45,102 bases of DNA from Aquimarina agarivorans (GTDB lineage: Bacteria; Bacteroidota; Bacteroidia; Flavobacteriales; Flavobacteriaceae), in assembly GCF_000218485.1 (NCBI RefSeq), contig NZ_AFPB01000010.1, positions 1 through 45,102 of the forward strand. Direction: 5' to 3'. Below the pieces are notes generated by a model. It was not told the origin of the DNA. It made no database searches and worked only from the letters and a program-made list of their open reading frames with translations. Shown in pieces: positions 1 through 8,754 of this stretch (the stretch's first letter is position 1; every line of letters starts with the position of its first letter). Both the position numbers and the translations under genes were made by a program.

Positions 1-22
1 GTTGATAGTTTAGTTAGTTTTG

Positions 23-64
23 CTCCCACTTGGTTTAAGTTAGTTGTACAAGTGGGAGTTTTTT
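23..64 (+). terminator. Rho-independent terminator of an upstream gene
   Basis: A perfect 10-bp stem (CTCCCACTTG at 23-32, CAAGTGGGAG at 49-58) is followed directly by a six-T run. The T-run orientation means it ends a rightward transcript whose gene lies left of the window. It also separates that gene from the leftward murF, which ends at 88. Confidence 0.8.
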
Positions 65-87
65 ATGTTTAAGTTTAAGAAATCTTA

Positions 88-1371
88 TTACAAATATGCA
101 GTGGTTTGTTCTAATTTCATACCTCGTGACCCTTTTATAAGTATGGAGGCATTCAGAATAGGTTTTGATTTAATGTGAAATATTAAATCTGCCGTATTTT
201 CGAAAAAGCTAATTTTACTGGACGTTGTTTTGCATTCAAAAAAATGACTACCAGCAAGCAATACTTTATCAATTTTTGAATTTTCAAGATAGGTTATAAT
301 TTTTTGATGCTCTTTTTTAGCATATGGACCAAGTTCAAACATATCACCTAAAATAGCGATGTTTTTAGTTTTTTTAGTGTTCGTTTTTTCAAAATTTTGG
401 ATTGCTGCGAGCATGCTTGATGGATTAGCATTGTAAGCATCCAACACAAGTTTGTTCGTTTTTGTAGTAACTAATTGCGACCTGTTATTAGTAGGTGTAT
501 AGTGTTGAATAGCATGTTTAATTGCTTTTAAGTCAACGCCAAAATGCAAGCCTATTGCTATACTTGCAGCAATGTTTGTATAATTATAATCTCCAATTAA
601 ATTTGAGGCAATTTCAATATTAGCCGTAGTAACTTTTACAAAAGGATTGGCTTCAATAAATTCAATCTTATAATCGCTATTCTGAGTGTTTGAAAAATAA
701 ATAGCTTTACTGTTTTTTGACTTTTCTGAGAGTACAGGATCTTCAATATTTCCAAAAATTGTTCCTTCGGTTTTGTCTAAAAAACGATAGAGCTCTGTTT
801 TGCCAATCAAAATATTTTCTTCGCTTCCAAATCCTTCTAAGTGAGCTTTTCCAATATTAGTAATGTAGCCAAAATTAGGTTGCGCAATTTCTGATAATAG
901 GGCAATCTCATGTAAATGGTTGGCTCCCATTTCCACAACACCAATTTCAGTTTCTGCATTCATAGAAAGTAGCGTAATGGGAACGCCTATGTGATTGTTA
1001 AAGTTGCCGCTAGTAGCTTTGCAGTTGTATTTTGCGCTTAATACTAAATGAATAAGTTCTTTTGTGGTTGTTTTTCCGTTACTTCCCGTTAAGGAAATAA
1101 TAGGAATATTCAGGTAATTTCGGTGAAAAGTTGCCAGTTTTTGAAGTGTTTCAAGGACATCATTAACTAAAATAGTTTGGTTGTGGCTTATACTTGGATC
1201 ATCAATTACAGCATAGTTTGCGCCATTTTTTATGGCGTTTAGCGCATATTTATTACCGTCAAATGAATCACCTTTAAGTGCAAAAAATAGCTGTTTTTTT
1301 TTTAAATGCCTGGTGTCAGTGCAAACCCCATTGCTATTTAAAAAAACCCGATGTAATTCTTTTATATCCAT
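88..1371 (-). CDS. murF: UDP-N-acetylmuramoyl-tripeptide--D-alanyl-D-alanine ligase MurF
   Basis: MurF is the last cytoplasmic Mur ligase. It uses ATP to add D-Ala-D-Ala to the UDP-MurNAc tripeptide for peptidoglycan synthesis. The 427-residue protein has the Mur-ligase layout: an N-terminal UDP-substrate domain, the ATP-binding loop GSNGKTTTKE near residue 96, the central motif VVEMGANHLHEI, and the region ITNIGKAHLEGFGS. The C-terminal domain holds DAYNANPSSM and LGDMFELG, which are characteristic of MurF rather than MurC, D or E. Length is normal for Bacteroidetes. The ATG at 1371 is the natural start, since the N-terminus MDIKELHRVF fits the family. It lies downstream of gldJ in the same direction, but a terminator at 1391-1417 separates them. 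A run of ten Ts at 1294-1303 lies inside the gene and is in frame. Confidence 0.95.
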   Translation of the reverse strand: MDIKELHRVFLNSNGVCTDTRHLKKKQLFFALKGDSFDGNKYALNAIKNGANYAVIDDPSISHNQTILVNDVLETLQKLATFHRNYLNIPIISLTGSNGKTTTKELIHLVLSAKYNCKATSGNFNNHIGVPITLLSMNAETEIGVVEMGANHLHEIALLSEIAQPNFGYITNIGKAHLEGFGSEENILIGKTELYRFLDKTEGTIFGNIEDPVLSEKSKNSKAIYFSNTQNSDYKIEFIEANPFVKVTTANIEIASNLIGDYNYTNIAASIAIGLHFGVDLKAIKHAIQHYTPTNNRSQLVTTKTNKLVLDAYNANPSSMLAAIQNFEKTNTKKTKNIAILGDMFELGPYAKKEHQKIITYLENSKIDKVLLAGSHFFECKTTSSKISFFENTADLIFHIKSKPILNASILIKGSRGMKLEQTTAYL

Positions 1372-1390
1372 TTCAAATTATTTGGAAAAT

Positions 1391-1417
1391 AAAAAAGCCC
1401 TAACTAAAAGTTAGGGC
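1391..1417 (-). terminator. Rho-independent terminator after gldJ
   Basis: On the minus strand an 8-bp stem GCCCTAAC/GTTAGGGC (1397-1404 with 1410-1417) is followed by six Ts. It lies between the gldJ stop at 1440 and the murF start at 1371, so the two genes are probably mostly transcribed separately, or murF depends on read-through. Confidence 0.85.
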
Positions 1418-1439
1418 AGTAAATTTATATGATTTCTTA

Positions 1440-3224
1440 TTAGTTAGTAGGTCTTCTAGGTCCGCTAGATTTGCTACCAACACGAGATACTGCGTTACGG
1501 AAACCAATGTAATCTGTAGCCATATCCTGAGGGAAATATCTACGTTGCGCTGGATCTAACCAATATGCTCTATCTTTCCATGATCCGCCTTTGTATACTC
1601 TTGCCTTATCATCAACTTGAGTTCTTCTTTTAGTAGATGTATCATATTGTCTTTTAAGTTCGCCGTCTTCAGTAGTTACACTATGTGTTGGAGAATTATA
1701 CATATCTTTAGTTGGATCACCTACAATTTCTTCAAAAGCTTCATAGTAACGAGATGATTGTTTATCACCATCTCTGTAATTACGGTTGTCACTTTCATCA
1801 AAGTTTGTTCTTAAGTAAGTTTCTTCTTCATCAATAGGAACTTGCTTAATTTGACCAGGTAATGTTCTTGCAATTACTTTACCGTTACTTAGTGTATCGT
1901 AAACCATTTCGCTCGCTCCCAGTACTACAACAGTACCATCACTTGAAATAGCATTTTTAGTATACACATTACCTCTGTAGTAATTAAAGTCATTAAATTC
2001 ATCATCAACAATAGGTCTGTAAACATCTGCAACCCATTCAGCAACATTTCCAGCCATATCGTATAAACCGTAATCGTTGGGCGTAAAACTCATTACTTCA
2101 GCAGTAATATCTGCTTTGTCATCACTCCAACCAGCAATACCGCCATAATCACCTGAACCTTGTTTAAAGTTAGCTAATTGATCACCTAATTTGTTTTTTG
2201 TTCCTGATCTAGTGTATTGTCCTTTCCAAGGGTATTTTTTTCTACCACGGTAGATATTGTAGCTTCTTAATTCTCTTAGTCCAAGTGCTGCATATTCCCA
2301 TTCTACTTCTGTTGGAAGTCTGAATTTAGGAGGAATAATACCTGAGTCTAATTGAGTAAATCTTCTTCCTGAATTAGAAGCTTCACCACCACCTTCACCT
2401 TCGGCAGCTACATCAGCAGCACCTTCGCCACCTTCTCCTCCGTCAGCGTCACCTTCGCTCGCTTTACTGCTTCTTGAAGCTCTTTTTCCAGCCTCATTAT
2501 TCATTTGTTCAATACGTCTTTGTGATTCTTTACCGCCTAAACTTACTTCTTCATTACCACCGTAAACTTGACTTGGTGCTGTTAAATAGGTATCACGGTC
2601 AAAGTTGTTACCTGGTCCTGATTGTAAATCAGCATCTTCAGAAATTCTACCTTGCTCTCTTAAAATACGCTCAGCTACCATGTTAGTTCTCCATTCGCTA
2701 AACTCAACTGCTTGAATCCAACTCACACCTACTACAGGATAATTTCTGTAAGCAGGGTGACGTAAATAATTGTTAGTCATTACCTCATTAAACCCTAAAC
2801 GATTTCTCCAAACTAACGTATCAGGAAGAATTCCTTTGTAGATATCTTCATAATTTTTGTCTTTTGGATCATACATACGTTTAGTCCATTCAAGGTATTC
2901 TAGGTACATAAGGTTGGTTACCTCAGTTTCATCCATGTAGAATGATTGTACATGCTGTTGCGTAGGGGAGTTGTTCCAGTCGTGCATAACATCATCCTGT
3001 ACTCGCCCCATGGTAAATGTACCACCTTCAATAAATACGGTGCCTACAGGAGGTTCTTGTTCTTTGTAGTTCGTGTTAACTTTTTGTCCTCTACCGTCTC
3101 TGTCATTAAATTCAATACCAGTTCCACGAGATTTATTCGCAAAGTCATTTTTTGAATTACAGCTAATGACAAATAAGGCCAGTGTAGCCCAAAGAGTTAC
3201 ATTAAAAAGATTTTTTTTGTTCAT
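1440..3224 (-). CDS. gldJ: Gliding motility lipoprotein GldJ
   Basis: GldJ is an outer-membrane-associated lipoprotein needed for gliding and T9SS function in flavobacteria. It is related to the formylglycine-generating-enzyme (SUMF1) fold. I place the start at the ATG at 3224. This gives an N-terminus MNKKNLFNVTLW with lipobox VISC (lipidated Cys22); a longer frame to 3266 would bury the signal peptide. About 594 residues. FGE-type motifs are visible: GGTFTMGR, DETEVTN, PVVGVSWIQAVEFSEWR, FRLPTEVEWEYAA, YDMAGNVAEWVADVY and YKGGSWKDRAYW near the C-terminus. Residues about 249-284 form an acidic, Gly/Ala/Glu-rich, low-complexity insert between conserved blocks. The gene is divergent from porU, which begins at 3405. 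The gldJ-porU-porV arrangement is a recognised flavobacterial cluster. Confidence 0.94.
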   Translation of the reverse strand: MNKKNLFNVTLWATLALFVISCNSKNDFANKSRGTGIEFNDRDGRGQKVNTNYKEQEPPVGTVFIEGGTFTMGRVQDDVMHDWNNSPTQQHVQSFYMDETEVTNLMYLEYLEWTKRMYDPKDKNYEDIYKGILPDTLVWRNRLGFNEVMTNNYLRHPAYRNYPVVGVSWIQAVEFSEWRTNMVAERILREQGRISEDADLQSGPGNNFDRDTYLTAPSQVYGGNEEVSLGGKESQRRIEQMNNEAGKRASRSSKASEGDADGGEGGEGAADVAAEGEGGGEASNSGRRFTQLDSGIIPPKFRLPTEVEWEYAALGLRELRSYNIYRGRKKYPWKGQYTRSGTKNKLGDQLANFKQGSGDYGGIAGWSDDKADITAEVMSFTPNDYGLYDMAGNVAEWVADVYRPIVDDEFNDFNYYRGNVYTKNAISSDGTVVVLGASEMVYDTLSNGKVIARTLPGQIKQVPIDEEETYLRTNFDESDNRNYRDGDKQSSRYYEAFEEIVGDPTKDMYNSPTHSVTTEDGELKRQYDTSTKRRTQVDDKARVYKGGSWKDRAYWLDPAQRRYFPQDMATDYIGFRNAVSRVGSKSSGPRRPTN

Positions 3225-3404
3225 AATAACAATCCTTTGATAGAAATAGGGTTTGCAATATAACAATTAACGTTCTAAATTCAATTTTATTTTAGATTTA
3301 ATTGCAGTTGCGTAAATTTGTTCACTATTGTAAATTAAGATTATTCTAACGACATAATCAGTGGCTTAGTATACTTTTTGAATTTTTAATCCGTTTTTAG
3401 TTTT

Positions 3405-6400
3405 ATGAAATATGCATTGTTTTATACGTTAATAATACTTTCAGTGTTTAATTGTTTTTCTCAAATTAAACAATTTGAAGTATTATGGAATGTGGATAGT
3501 CTATCATCTAATCAATTAGATGTTGATTATCCAACTGCTACAAATATGAATGCAGAATTACTTAACGGTGTTTTGCTGTTTAATTATACTTGGAAGTCAG
3601 CAGCTACCGTAGATGTTGCTCAAGTTTTAAACCCAGTATATAAAACGATATCAGAAAGCGAATTGGGGGATATTGACAAGTCAAAAATCAAAAGCACTTT
3701 AAAAATCACTAGTGTGAGCTCATTTGCAAGAGGCGTGTCTCTTCAAACAATAACTTTTAATCCTATTGTAAAATTTAACGGACAGTTTAAAAAAGTGACT
3801 TCGTTTTCTTTAAATTCTGTATTTAAACAATCCTCCGTAGCGGCAAAAATTAGTAGTCAATTTAATATTTCAAAAAACTCAGTGCTGTCACAAGGGGATT
3901 GGTTTAGGTTTGTGGTTGATACTACTGGAGTTTACAAAATAACACCTCAGTTTTTAAATAGTATTGGGGTTGATTTAAATGGGGTAGATGCAAATACGAT
4001 AAAAATATATGGTAACGGAGGGTTGTCTTTGCCATTGTTAAATAGTGAGAATGAAATTTTTGATGTCCCAGAAAATCCAATAAAAATAGTAGGAGCTGAA
4101 GATGGTGTTTTTTCTGGGAATGATTATATCTTATTTTACGGGAGAGGGACTAGGGGGTTTGTGCAGGAAAATTTGTCGCACATCAATCCGTATGATGATA
4201 ACGCATATTATTATGTAACTACGGGTGGCGCTGCTAGTAAAAAAATAACACCTTTAGTTGAGCCTACGGGAAATGTTGATCAGGTTTTTGATACCTATGA
4301 CTATGAAACCTTTCATGAGGTAGATTTGGAAAACATCGGAGGATTGGGTAGGATTTGGCATGGTGAAAGTTTTGATGTAGAAACAGCGCGGTCCTTTTCA
4401 TTTGTAATTCCTAATGTGGTAGCTTCAGTTCCAGTGAGTGCAAGGGTGAAATTTTCCGCAGTATATTTAGCAAATCCTTCCATCGATTTAAAATTTTTAA
4501 ATGGTTCGCAAGAGTTAAATTCGCGATCGGCAAGTTTTAGTTCTTCTTTAGGAGATAGTTTGGCGTTTAGAAGTTTGGATATTACGACCAATGTAGAAGG
4601 ATTTAATTCTGATGTTTTTAACGTGCAAATCAATTTCAATAAAGAAGGGGATCCAAGCAGCGAAGGTTTTCTGGATTTTATAAGTGTACAAGCTAAATCT
4701 AGATTACTGAATGACGAAAAGCAGTTTGGTTTTTTTAACAACAATACGCAATCATTAAATGGAATTGGGGCATATAATATTGGAAATGCGCAAACAGTTT
4801 CGGCAGTGTGGGATGTTACCAATCCTTACGCAATAGCAGAGAAAGTAAATGATGGTTCAAGTGAGTTGAGTTTCAAATTTAATTTAGGAGATTTAAAAAA
4901 ATATGTTGCGGTAAATGAGTCTGATTTATATACGCCTAGCCAAGTAGCTAATTCAAAAATTGAAAATCAAGATTTAAAAGGGGGCTTTTGGACAGGAGAA
5001 TCTTTGAACACTTTTAATGATATTGATTATTTAATTGTAACTAAGGAGTCGTATTTGCCCGCAGCTATTAAGTTGGCCAGATTTCGAACTAGTAACGATA
5101 ATTTTAAAGTAAAGGTGGTTACAACAAAAAGTATTTATAATGAATTTAGTACTGGTAAGCAAGATGTTGCTGCCATCCGTAATTTTGTAAAATACATTTA
5201 TGATAATGCAACCAGTCCTGAAAATAGGTTGCGTTTTTTATGTGTAATTGGTGATGGTTCTTATGATTATAAAGATGTAATCAGGAACAATACTAATGAT
5301 GTGCCGCTTTTTCATTCAATTCGCAGTAATTCATTTATAAATAGTTTTTCAACAGATGATTTTTATGGATTTATGGATGAAAATGAAGGAGTGTTTCCAA
5401 GCAGAGATTTTTTAGATATTGCAGTGGGTAGAATGATTGCGCCAAATTTAGATACGGCAAATGACGTAGTGGATAAGGTAATTAAATTTTATGATAAAGA
5501 AGCTTTTGGCGATTGGAGAACCAGGCAGTTATATATTTCGGATGATATTGACGAAGAAATTGATTCCAAATTGCAGGACACCTTGAATAATATTGCTGAT
5601 CGTTTAAAAAATAATGTGCCTAATATTAATGTAGAAAAACTATTTGCAGATGCATCTGTACAACAGGTTAGCTCAGGAGGAGAGCGTTATCCACAGGTAA
5701 GAAGGAGTATTTTAGATGCTTTTGAATCAGGTGTATCCTATGTGAATTATTTTGGTCATGGAGGAGAAGATGGAATATCGAGTGAAACAATTTTTACAGC
5801 ACAAGATGCGAGAGAATTATTGAACGAAAGTCAATTGCCTATTTTTACAACATTTACTTGTGAACTGACCCGTTTTGACAACCCGAATAGATTAACTGCT
5901 GGTGAATTTATGTACTGGAATGAGAATGGGGGTGCTGCAGCGCTTTTGACAACAACAAGACAGTTGACATTTCCTACAGCTATCGACTTGAATATAAGTT
6001 TAGAAAATGTTTTTTCAACTCCTCAAGGGGTTGCTTTGACTGTTGGCGAAGCTATTAGGTTGGCTAAAGTAGATGCGGGAACTGGACAAAATAAACGCGC
6101 GGTTTTTTGCGTGGGTGATCCTGCTTTAGGGGTTCCTTTTCCTAAGCCAGGAGTTGAGTTGACCAAAATAAATGATATAGACATAGCTGATTTTAATGGA
6201 GAATTAAAAGCTTTGGATAGAGTGAAGTTAACGGGAAGAGTCTCCTCAGAAGGAGCGGTGGAAAAATTTAATGGAGCGATAAGTGTGATTCTTTTTGATA
6301 AAGAATTCGAGAGCGAAACCTTAGCTAATGATAATGTTAGGATTAATGGTCAATTAGTTAAAATTAAGTTTGATCAGTTGGGGGCTCGGGTTTTTCGAGG

Positions 6401-7238
6401 CCTTGCAACTGTAGCTGATGGAATGTTTGAAATAGAATTTATTCTTCCTAAAAGTGTCCAGTTGGAAGTTGGCGAGGGTAGAATGAGTTTTTATGCTCAA
6501 AATAATGTAAAGTTGGAAGATCGGTCTGGTTCTCAAAAAATGCGTATCGGAGGCTTAAATACGGATGCGCCAAACGATGTGCAAGCACCAACAGTGGAGT
6601 TGTTTTTAAATGATGAAAGCTTTGTTTCGGGTCAAAATGTAAACGATTCCCCTGTCCTAATTGCCAAATTTTTTGACGAAAATGGGATTAATACTGCTGG
6701 AGGTGTTGGGCATGATATTATTGTGATATTAGATGATGATGAAAAAAATCCAATTGTTTTAAATGATTATTACTCGACAGATTTGGATGATTTTACAAGG
6801 GGGAACTTAAGTTTTAGATTAAGGAATTTGTCCCCAGGGGATCATACACTTAAGGTAAGGGCGTCGGATGTTTATAATAATTCCGTTTTTGAAGAAATTA
6901 ATTTTATAGTGAGTCAATCGGGAGATTTTAAAATAAATAGAGTGCTTAATTATCCGAATCCATTTGTGAGTTATACAGAATTTTGGTTCACTCACAACAG
7001 TGCAATAAACGATAATTTACAAGTTAGTTTGCAAATTTTAACGGTAACAGGTAAAATTGTTAGGACAATTAACAAAGATTTGACTGGTAGCGCCAGTTAT
7101 ACCGATCAAATAACTTGGGATGGAAAAGATGATTTTGGTGATAAAATAGGAAAAGGTGTATATGTATACAAGATTTCTGTTAAATCAGCGTTAACTAACA
7201 AGACTTCATCTAAATTTGAAAAACTTGTCATCTTGTAG
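3405..7238 (+). CDS. porU: Type IX secretion system sortase PorU (C25 gingipain-like peptidase)
   Basis: PorU is the cell-surface sortase of T9SS. It cleaves the C-terminal signal of cargo and attaches it to the surface. The 1277-residue protein starts with the signal peptide MKYALFYTLIILSVFNCFSQ. The C25 peptidase domain contains the catalytic His in NYFGHGGEDG (His785) and Cys in TTFTCELTRFD (Cys819), with the usual spacing. A region around FLCVIGDGSYDYKD lies before the catalytic residues. The C-terminus is a FlgD-like/T9SS-type fold with YPNPF, TWDGKDDFGDKIGKGVYVYKI and a final KLVIL, so PorU itself carries a CTD-like domain. PorV follows 44 bp downstream, probably in the same transcript. 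A TAAATTTG sequence at 3313-3320 resembles the flavobacterial -7 element TAnnTTTG, but I see no TTG at the expected distance upstream. Confidence 0.95.
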   Translation: MKYALFYTLIILSVFNCFSQIKQFEVLWNVDSLSSNQLDVDYPTATNMNAELLNGVLLFNYTWKSAATVDVAQVLNPVYKTISESELGDIDKSKIKSTLKITSVSSFARGVSLQTITFNPIVKFNGQFKKVTSFSLNSVFKQSSVAAKISSQFNISKNSVLSQGDWFRFVVDTTGVYKITPQFLNSIGVDLNGVDANTIKIYGNGGLSLPLLNSENEIFDVPENPIKIVGAEDGVFSGNDYILFYGRGTRGFVQENLSHINPYDDNAYYYVTTGGAASKKITPLVEPTGNVDQVFDTYDYETFHEVDLENIGGLGRIWHGESFDVETARSFSFVIPNVVASVPVSARVKFSAVYLANPSIDLKFLNGSQELNSRSASFSSSLGDSLAFRSLDITTNVEGFNSDVFNVQINFNKEGDPSSEGFLDFISVQAKSRLLNDEKQFGFFNNNTQSLNGIGAYNIGNAQTVSAVWDVTNPYAIAEKVNDGSSELSFKFNLGDLKKYVAVNESDLYTPSQVANSKIENQDLKGGFWTGESLNTFNDIDYLIVTKESYLPAAIKLARFRTSNDNFKVKVVTTKSIYNEFSTGKQDVAAIRNFVKYIYDNATSPENRLRFLCVIGDGSYDYKDVIRNNTNDVPLFHSIRSNSFINSFSTDDFYGFMDENEGVFPSRDFLDIAVGRMIAPNLDTANDVVDKVIKFYDKEAFGDWRTRQLYISDDIDEEIDSKLQDTLNNIADRLKNNVPNINVEKLFADASVQQVSSGGERYPQVRRSILDAFESGVSYVNYFGHGGEDGISSETIFTAQDARELLNESQLPIFTTFTCELTRFDNPNRLTAGEFMYWNENGGAAALLTTTRQLTFPTAIDLNISLENVFSTPQGVALTVGEAIRLAKVDAGTGQNKRAVFCVGDPALGVPFPKPGVELTKINDIDIADFNGELKALDRVKLTGRVSSEGAVEKFNGAISVILFDKEFESETLANDNVRINGQLVKIKFDQLGARVFRGLATVADGMFEIEFILPKSVQLEVGEGRMSFYAQNNVKLEDRSGSQKMRIGGLNTDAPNDVQAPTVELFLNDESFVSGQNVNDSPVLIAKFFDENGINTAGGVGHDIIVILDDDEKNPIVLNDYYSTDLDDFTRGNLSFRLRNLSPGDHTLKVRASDVYNNSVFEEINFIVSQSGDFKINRVLNYPNPFVSYTEFWFTHNSAINDNLQVSLQILTVTGKIVRTINKDLTGSASYTDQITWDGKDDFGDKIGKGVYVYKISVKSALTNKTSSKFEKLVIL

Positions 7239-7282
7239 GAAAAGTCAGAATAAAAATTATATTTGTCAAAATTTGAAATTTT

Positions 7283-8458
7283 ATGAAAAATAAGTTTGTA
7301 TGGCTAGCGCTTGTATTATCTGTGGCTTCCAATATTTTAAATGCACAGGAAGCGGATAGAAAAATAACAACTGCTTTGCCGTTTTTGCAAGTTGCAGCAG
7401 ATGCTAGAGCAGGAGGGTTAGGAGATCAAGGGGTAGCAACTTCACCAGACGCTTTCTCGCAACAATGGAATTCGTCAAAATATGCTTTTGCAACAAAGGA
7501 AATTGGTGTAGCATTAAATGTAACACCATACTTAACAAGGTTGGTTAATGATATTATTTTAGCAAACTTAGTGGGTTATAAAAGATTGGATGAGCGTAGT
7601 GCAGTTTCAGCCAGTTTTAGATATTTTAGTTTAGGAGAAATCGAATTTAGAGATGGACCTAATCAAGAGGCAAACATTCAAAAGCCAAATGAATTGAGTT
7701 TTGATGTAGCCTACTCATTAAAATTGAATGATCGATTTTCAATGTCGGTAGCTGGTAGGTATTTGCGTTCGGATTTGCGTTTGCAAACCTCGGTACTTGC
7801 AGGTGATTCAAATGCAGGTAATGGTTTTGGTGTGGATATTACGGGGTACTACCAATCAGAAGAAATTCCATACAGTAACTTTGATGGGCGCTGGAGAGGT
7901 GGATTTGCAATTACTAATATTGGTCCAAAATTAAAATATAGCGAAGATCAAGAAAGCTTTATTCCAACAAATTTGCGTTTAGGTGGTGGTTTTGATTTCG
8001 GAATTGATCAGTATAATAAAGTAAGTGTAACAGCTGAAGTTTCAAAATTATTAGTGCCAACACCTCCAAATTTTGATACTAATGATGATGGGACTATTGA
8101 TGATAATGAATTTGAAACCTTTGACGAGTTTGTCAATAGTAAAAGCGCTTTCGGTTCTATTTTTTCATCATTCAATGATGCGCCAGGTGGTTTTTCTGAA
8201 GAATTACAAGAATTTACGTATTCATTGAGTGCGGAGTATAATTACAATGATGTTTTTGCTTTGCGTGCTGGTTATTTTAACGAACATGAAAGTAAGGGGG
8301 CACGTAAGTTTTTTACTCTTGGAGCTGGGTTTAAGTATACTTCAATAGGTATTGATATGTCTTATTTATTTTCAACTTCCAATACGCCAAGTCCTTTGGA
8401 TGGAACATTGCGTTTTGGACTTACATTCTCATTCGGTCAGGATTATAGAGAATTTTAA
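7283..8458 (+). CDS. porV: Type IX secretion system outer membrane protein PorV
   Basis: PorV (LptO) is an FadL-like outer-membrane beta-barrel. It binds cargo leaving the T9SS translocon and delivers it to the PorU sortase. The 391-residue protein begins with signal peptide MKNKFVWLALVLSVASNILNAQ, followed by the family block ALPFLQVAADARAGGLGDQG with SPDAFSQQWNSSKYAF. Alternating amphipathic strands continue to the end, which reads LDGTLRFGLTFSFGQDYREF. Length and both ends match the family. It sits 44 bp after porU and is followed by a strong terminator at 8481, so porU-porV look like a closed two-gene operon. Confidence 0.95.
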   Translation: MKNKFVWLALVLSVASNILNAQEADRKITTALPFLQVAADARAGGLGDQGVATSPDAFSQQWNSSKYAFATKEIGVALNVTPYLTRLVNDIILANLVGYKRLDERSAVSASFRYFSLGEIEFRDGPNQEANIQKPNELSFDVAYSLKLNDRFSMSVAGRYLRSDLRLQTSVLAGDSNAGNGFGVDITGYYQSEEIPYSNFDGRWRGGFAITNIGPKLKYSEDQESFIPTNLRLGGGFDFGIDQYNKVSVTAEVSKLLVPTPPNFDTNDDGTIDDNEFETFDEFVNSKSAFGSIFSSFNDAPGGFSEELQEFTYSLSAEYNYNDVFALRAGYFNEHESKGARKFFTLGAGFKYTSIGIDMSYLFSTSNTPSPLDGTLRFGLTFSFGQDYREF

Positions 8459-8480
8459 TAAGTAAAAAAGTAGAATTAAA

Positions 8481-8514
8481 ATGCTATTCTTTTTAAAGAA
8501 TGGCATTTTTTTTT
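8481..8514 (+). terminator. Rho-independent terminator after porV
   Basis: Stem ATGCTATTCTTT pairs with AAAGAATGGCAT (one G-T wobble) with almost no loop, then eight Ts. It starts about 22 bp after the porV stop. Confidence 0.8.
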
Positions 8515-8524
8515 GCTTATTAAT

Positions 8525-8707
8525 TCAGTATATATGGAGTTTTTCTTTGAATTTAGCAAATTCATTAACATTTATTTCATTCTGCTGCATTTTGTTAAAT
8601 GGCGCTAAAATTTTAAAAGAATAAGAATGCTTATTTTTATAAACTAGTACTTCGTGTTTAATGTCGAATGTATTATTTTTGTCTATTGCTAAGAAAAAGG
8701 CGAAAGG
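8525..8707 (-). pseudogene. Possible gene remnant between porV and pdhA, no start codon
   Basis: On the minus strand a frame of 60 sense codons is open between stops at 8708-8710 and 8525-8527. The translation ends with ...NVNEFAKFKEKLHIY and includes FLAIDKNNTFDIKHEVLVYK. Its composition is protein-like (mixed charged and aromatic residues) rather than the Phe/Leu/Asn-only look of shadow frames here. There is no ATG, GTG or TTG near its beginning; the first ATG leaves about 21 codons. I do not recognise the family. It may be the 3' end of a decayed gene or chance. The rest of the stretch 8515-8754 holds only AT-rich DNA and a TATTTTTG match at 8674-8681, a possible -7 element for pdhA without a clear TTG partner. 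Confidence 0.25.
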
Positions 8708-8754
8708 TTATTTTTTAAATAATCTCAATTTATAATTGAAACTATTCAATTCCA

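Noticed and set aside
4313..4822. 169-codon minus-strand frame inside porU
   Set aside because: Lies wholly in the antisense of a well-supported gene. Composition mirrors the porU codons; no signal or domain is visible.
3313..8681. TAnnTTTG matches at 3313-3320 and 8674-8681 as promoters of porU and pdhA
   Set aside because: Neither has a TTG at the 17-23 base spacing expected upstream. In AT-rich DNA such matches are frequent, so they are only mentioned in the gene notes.
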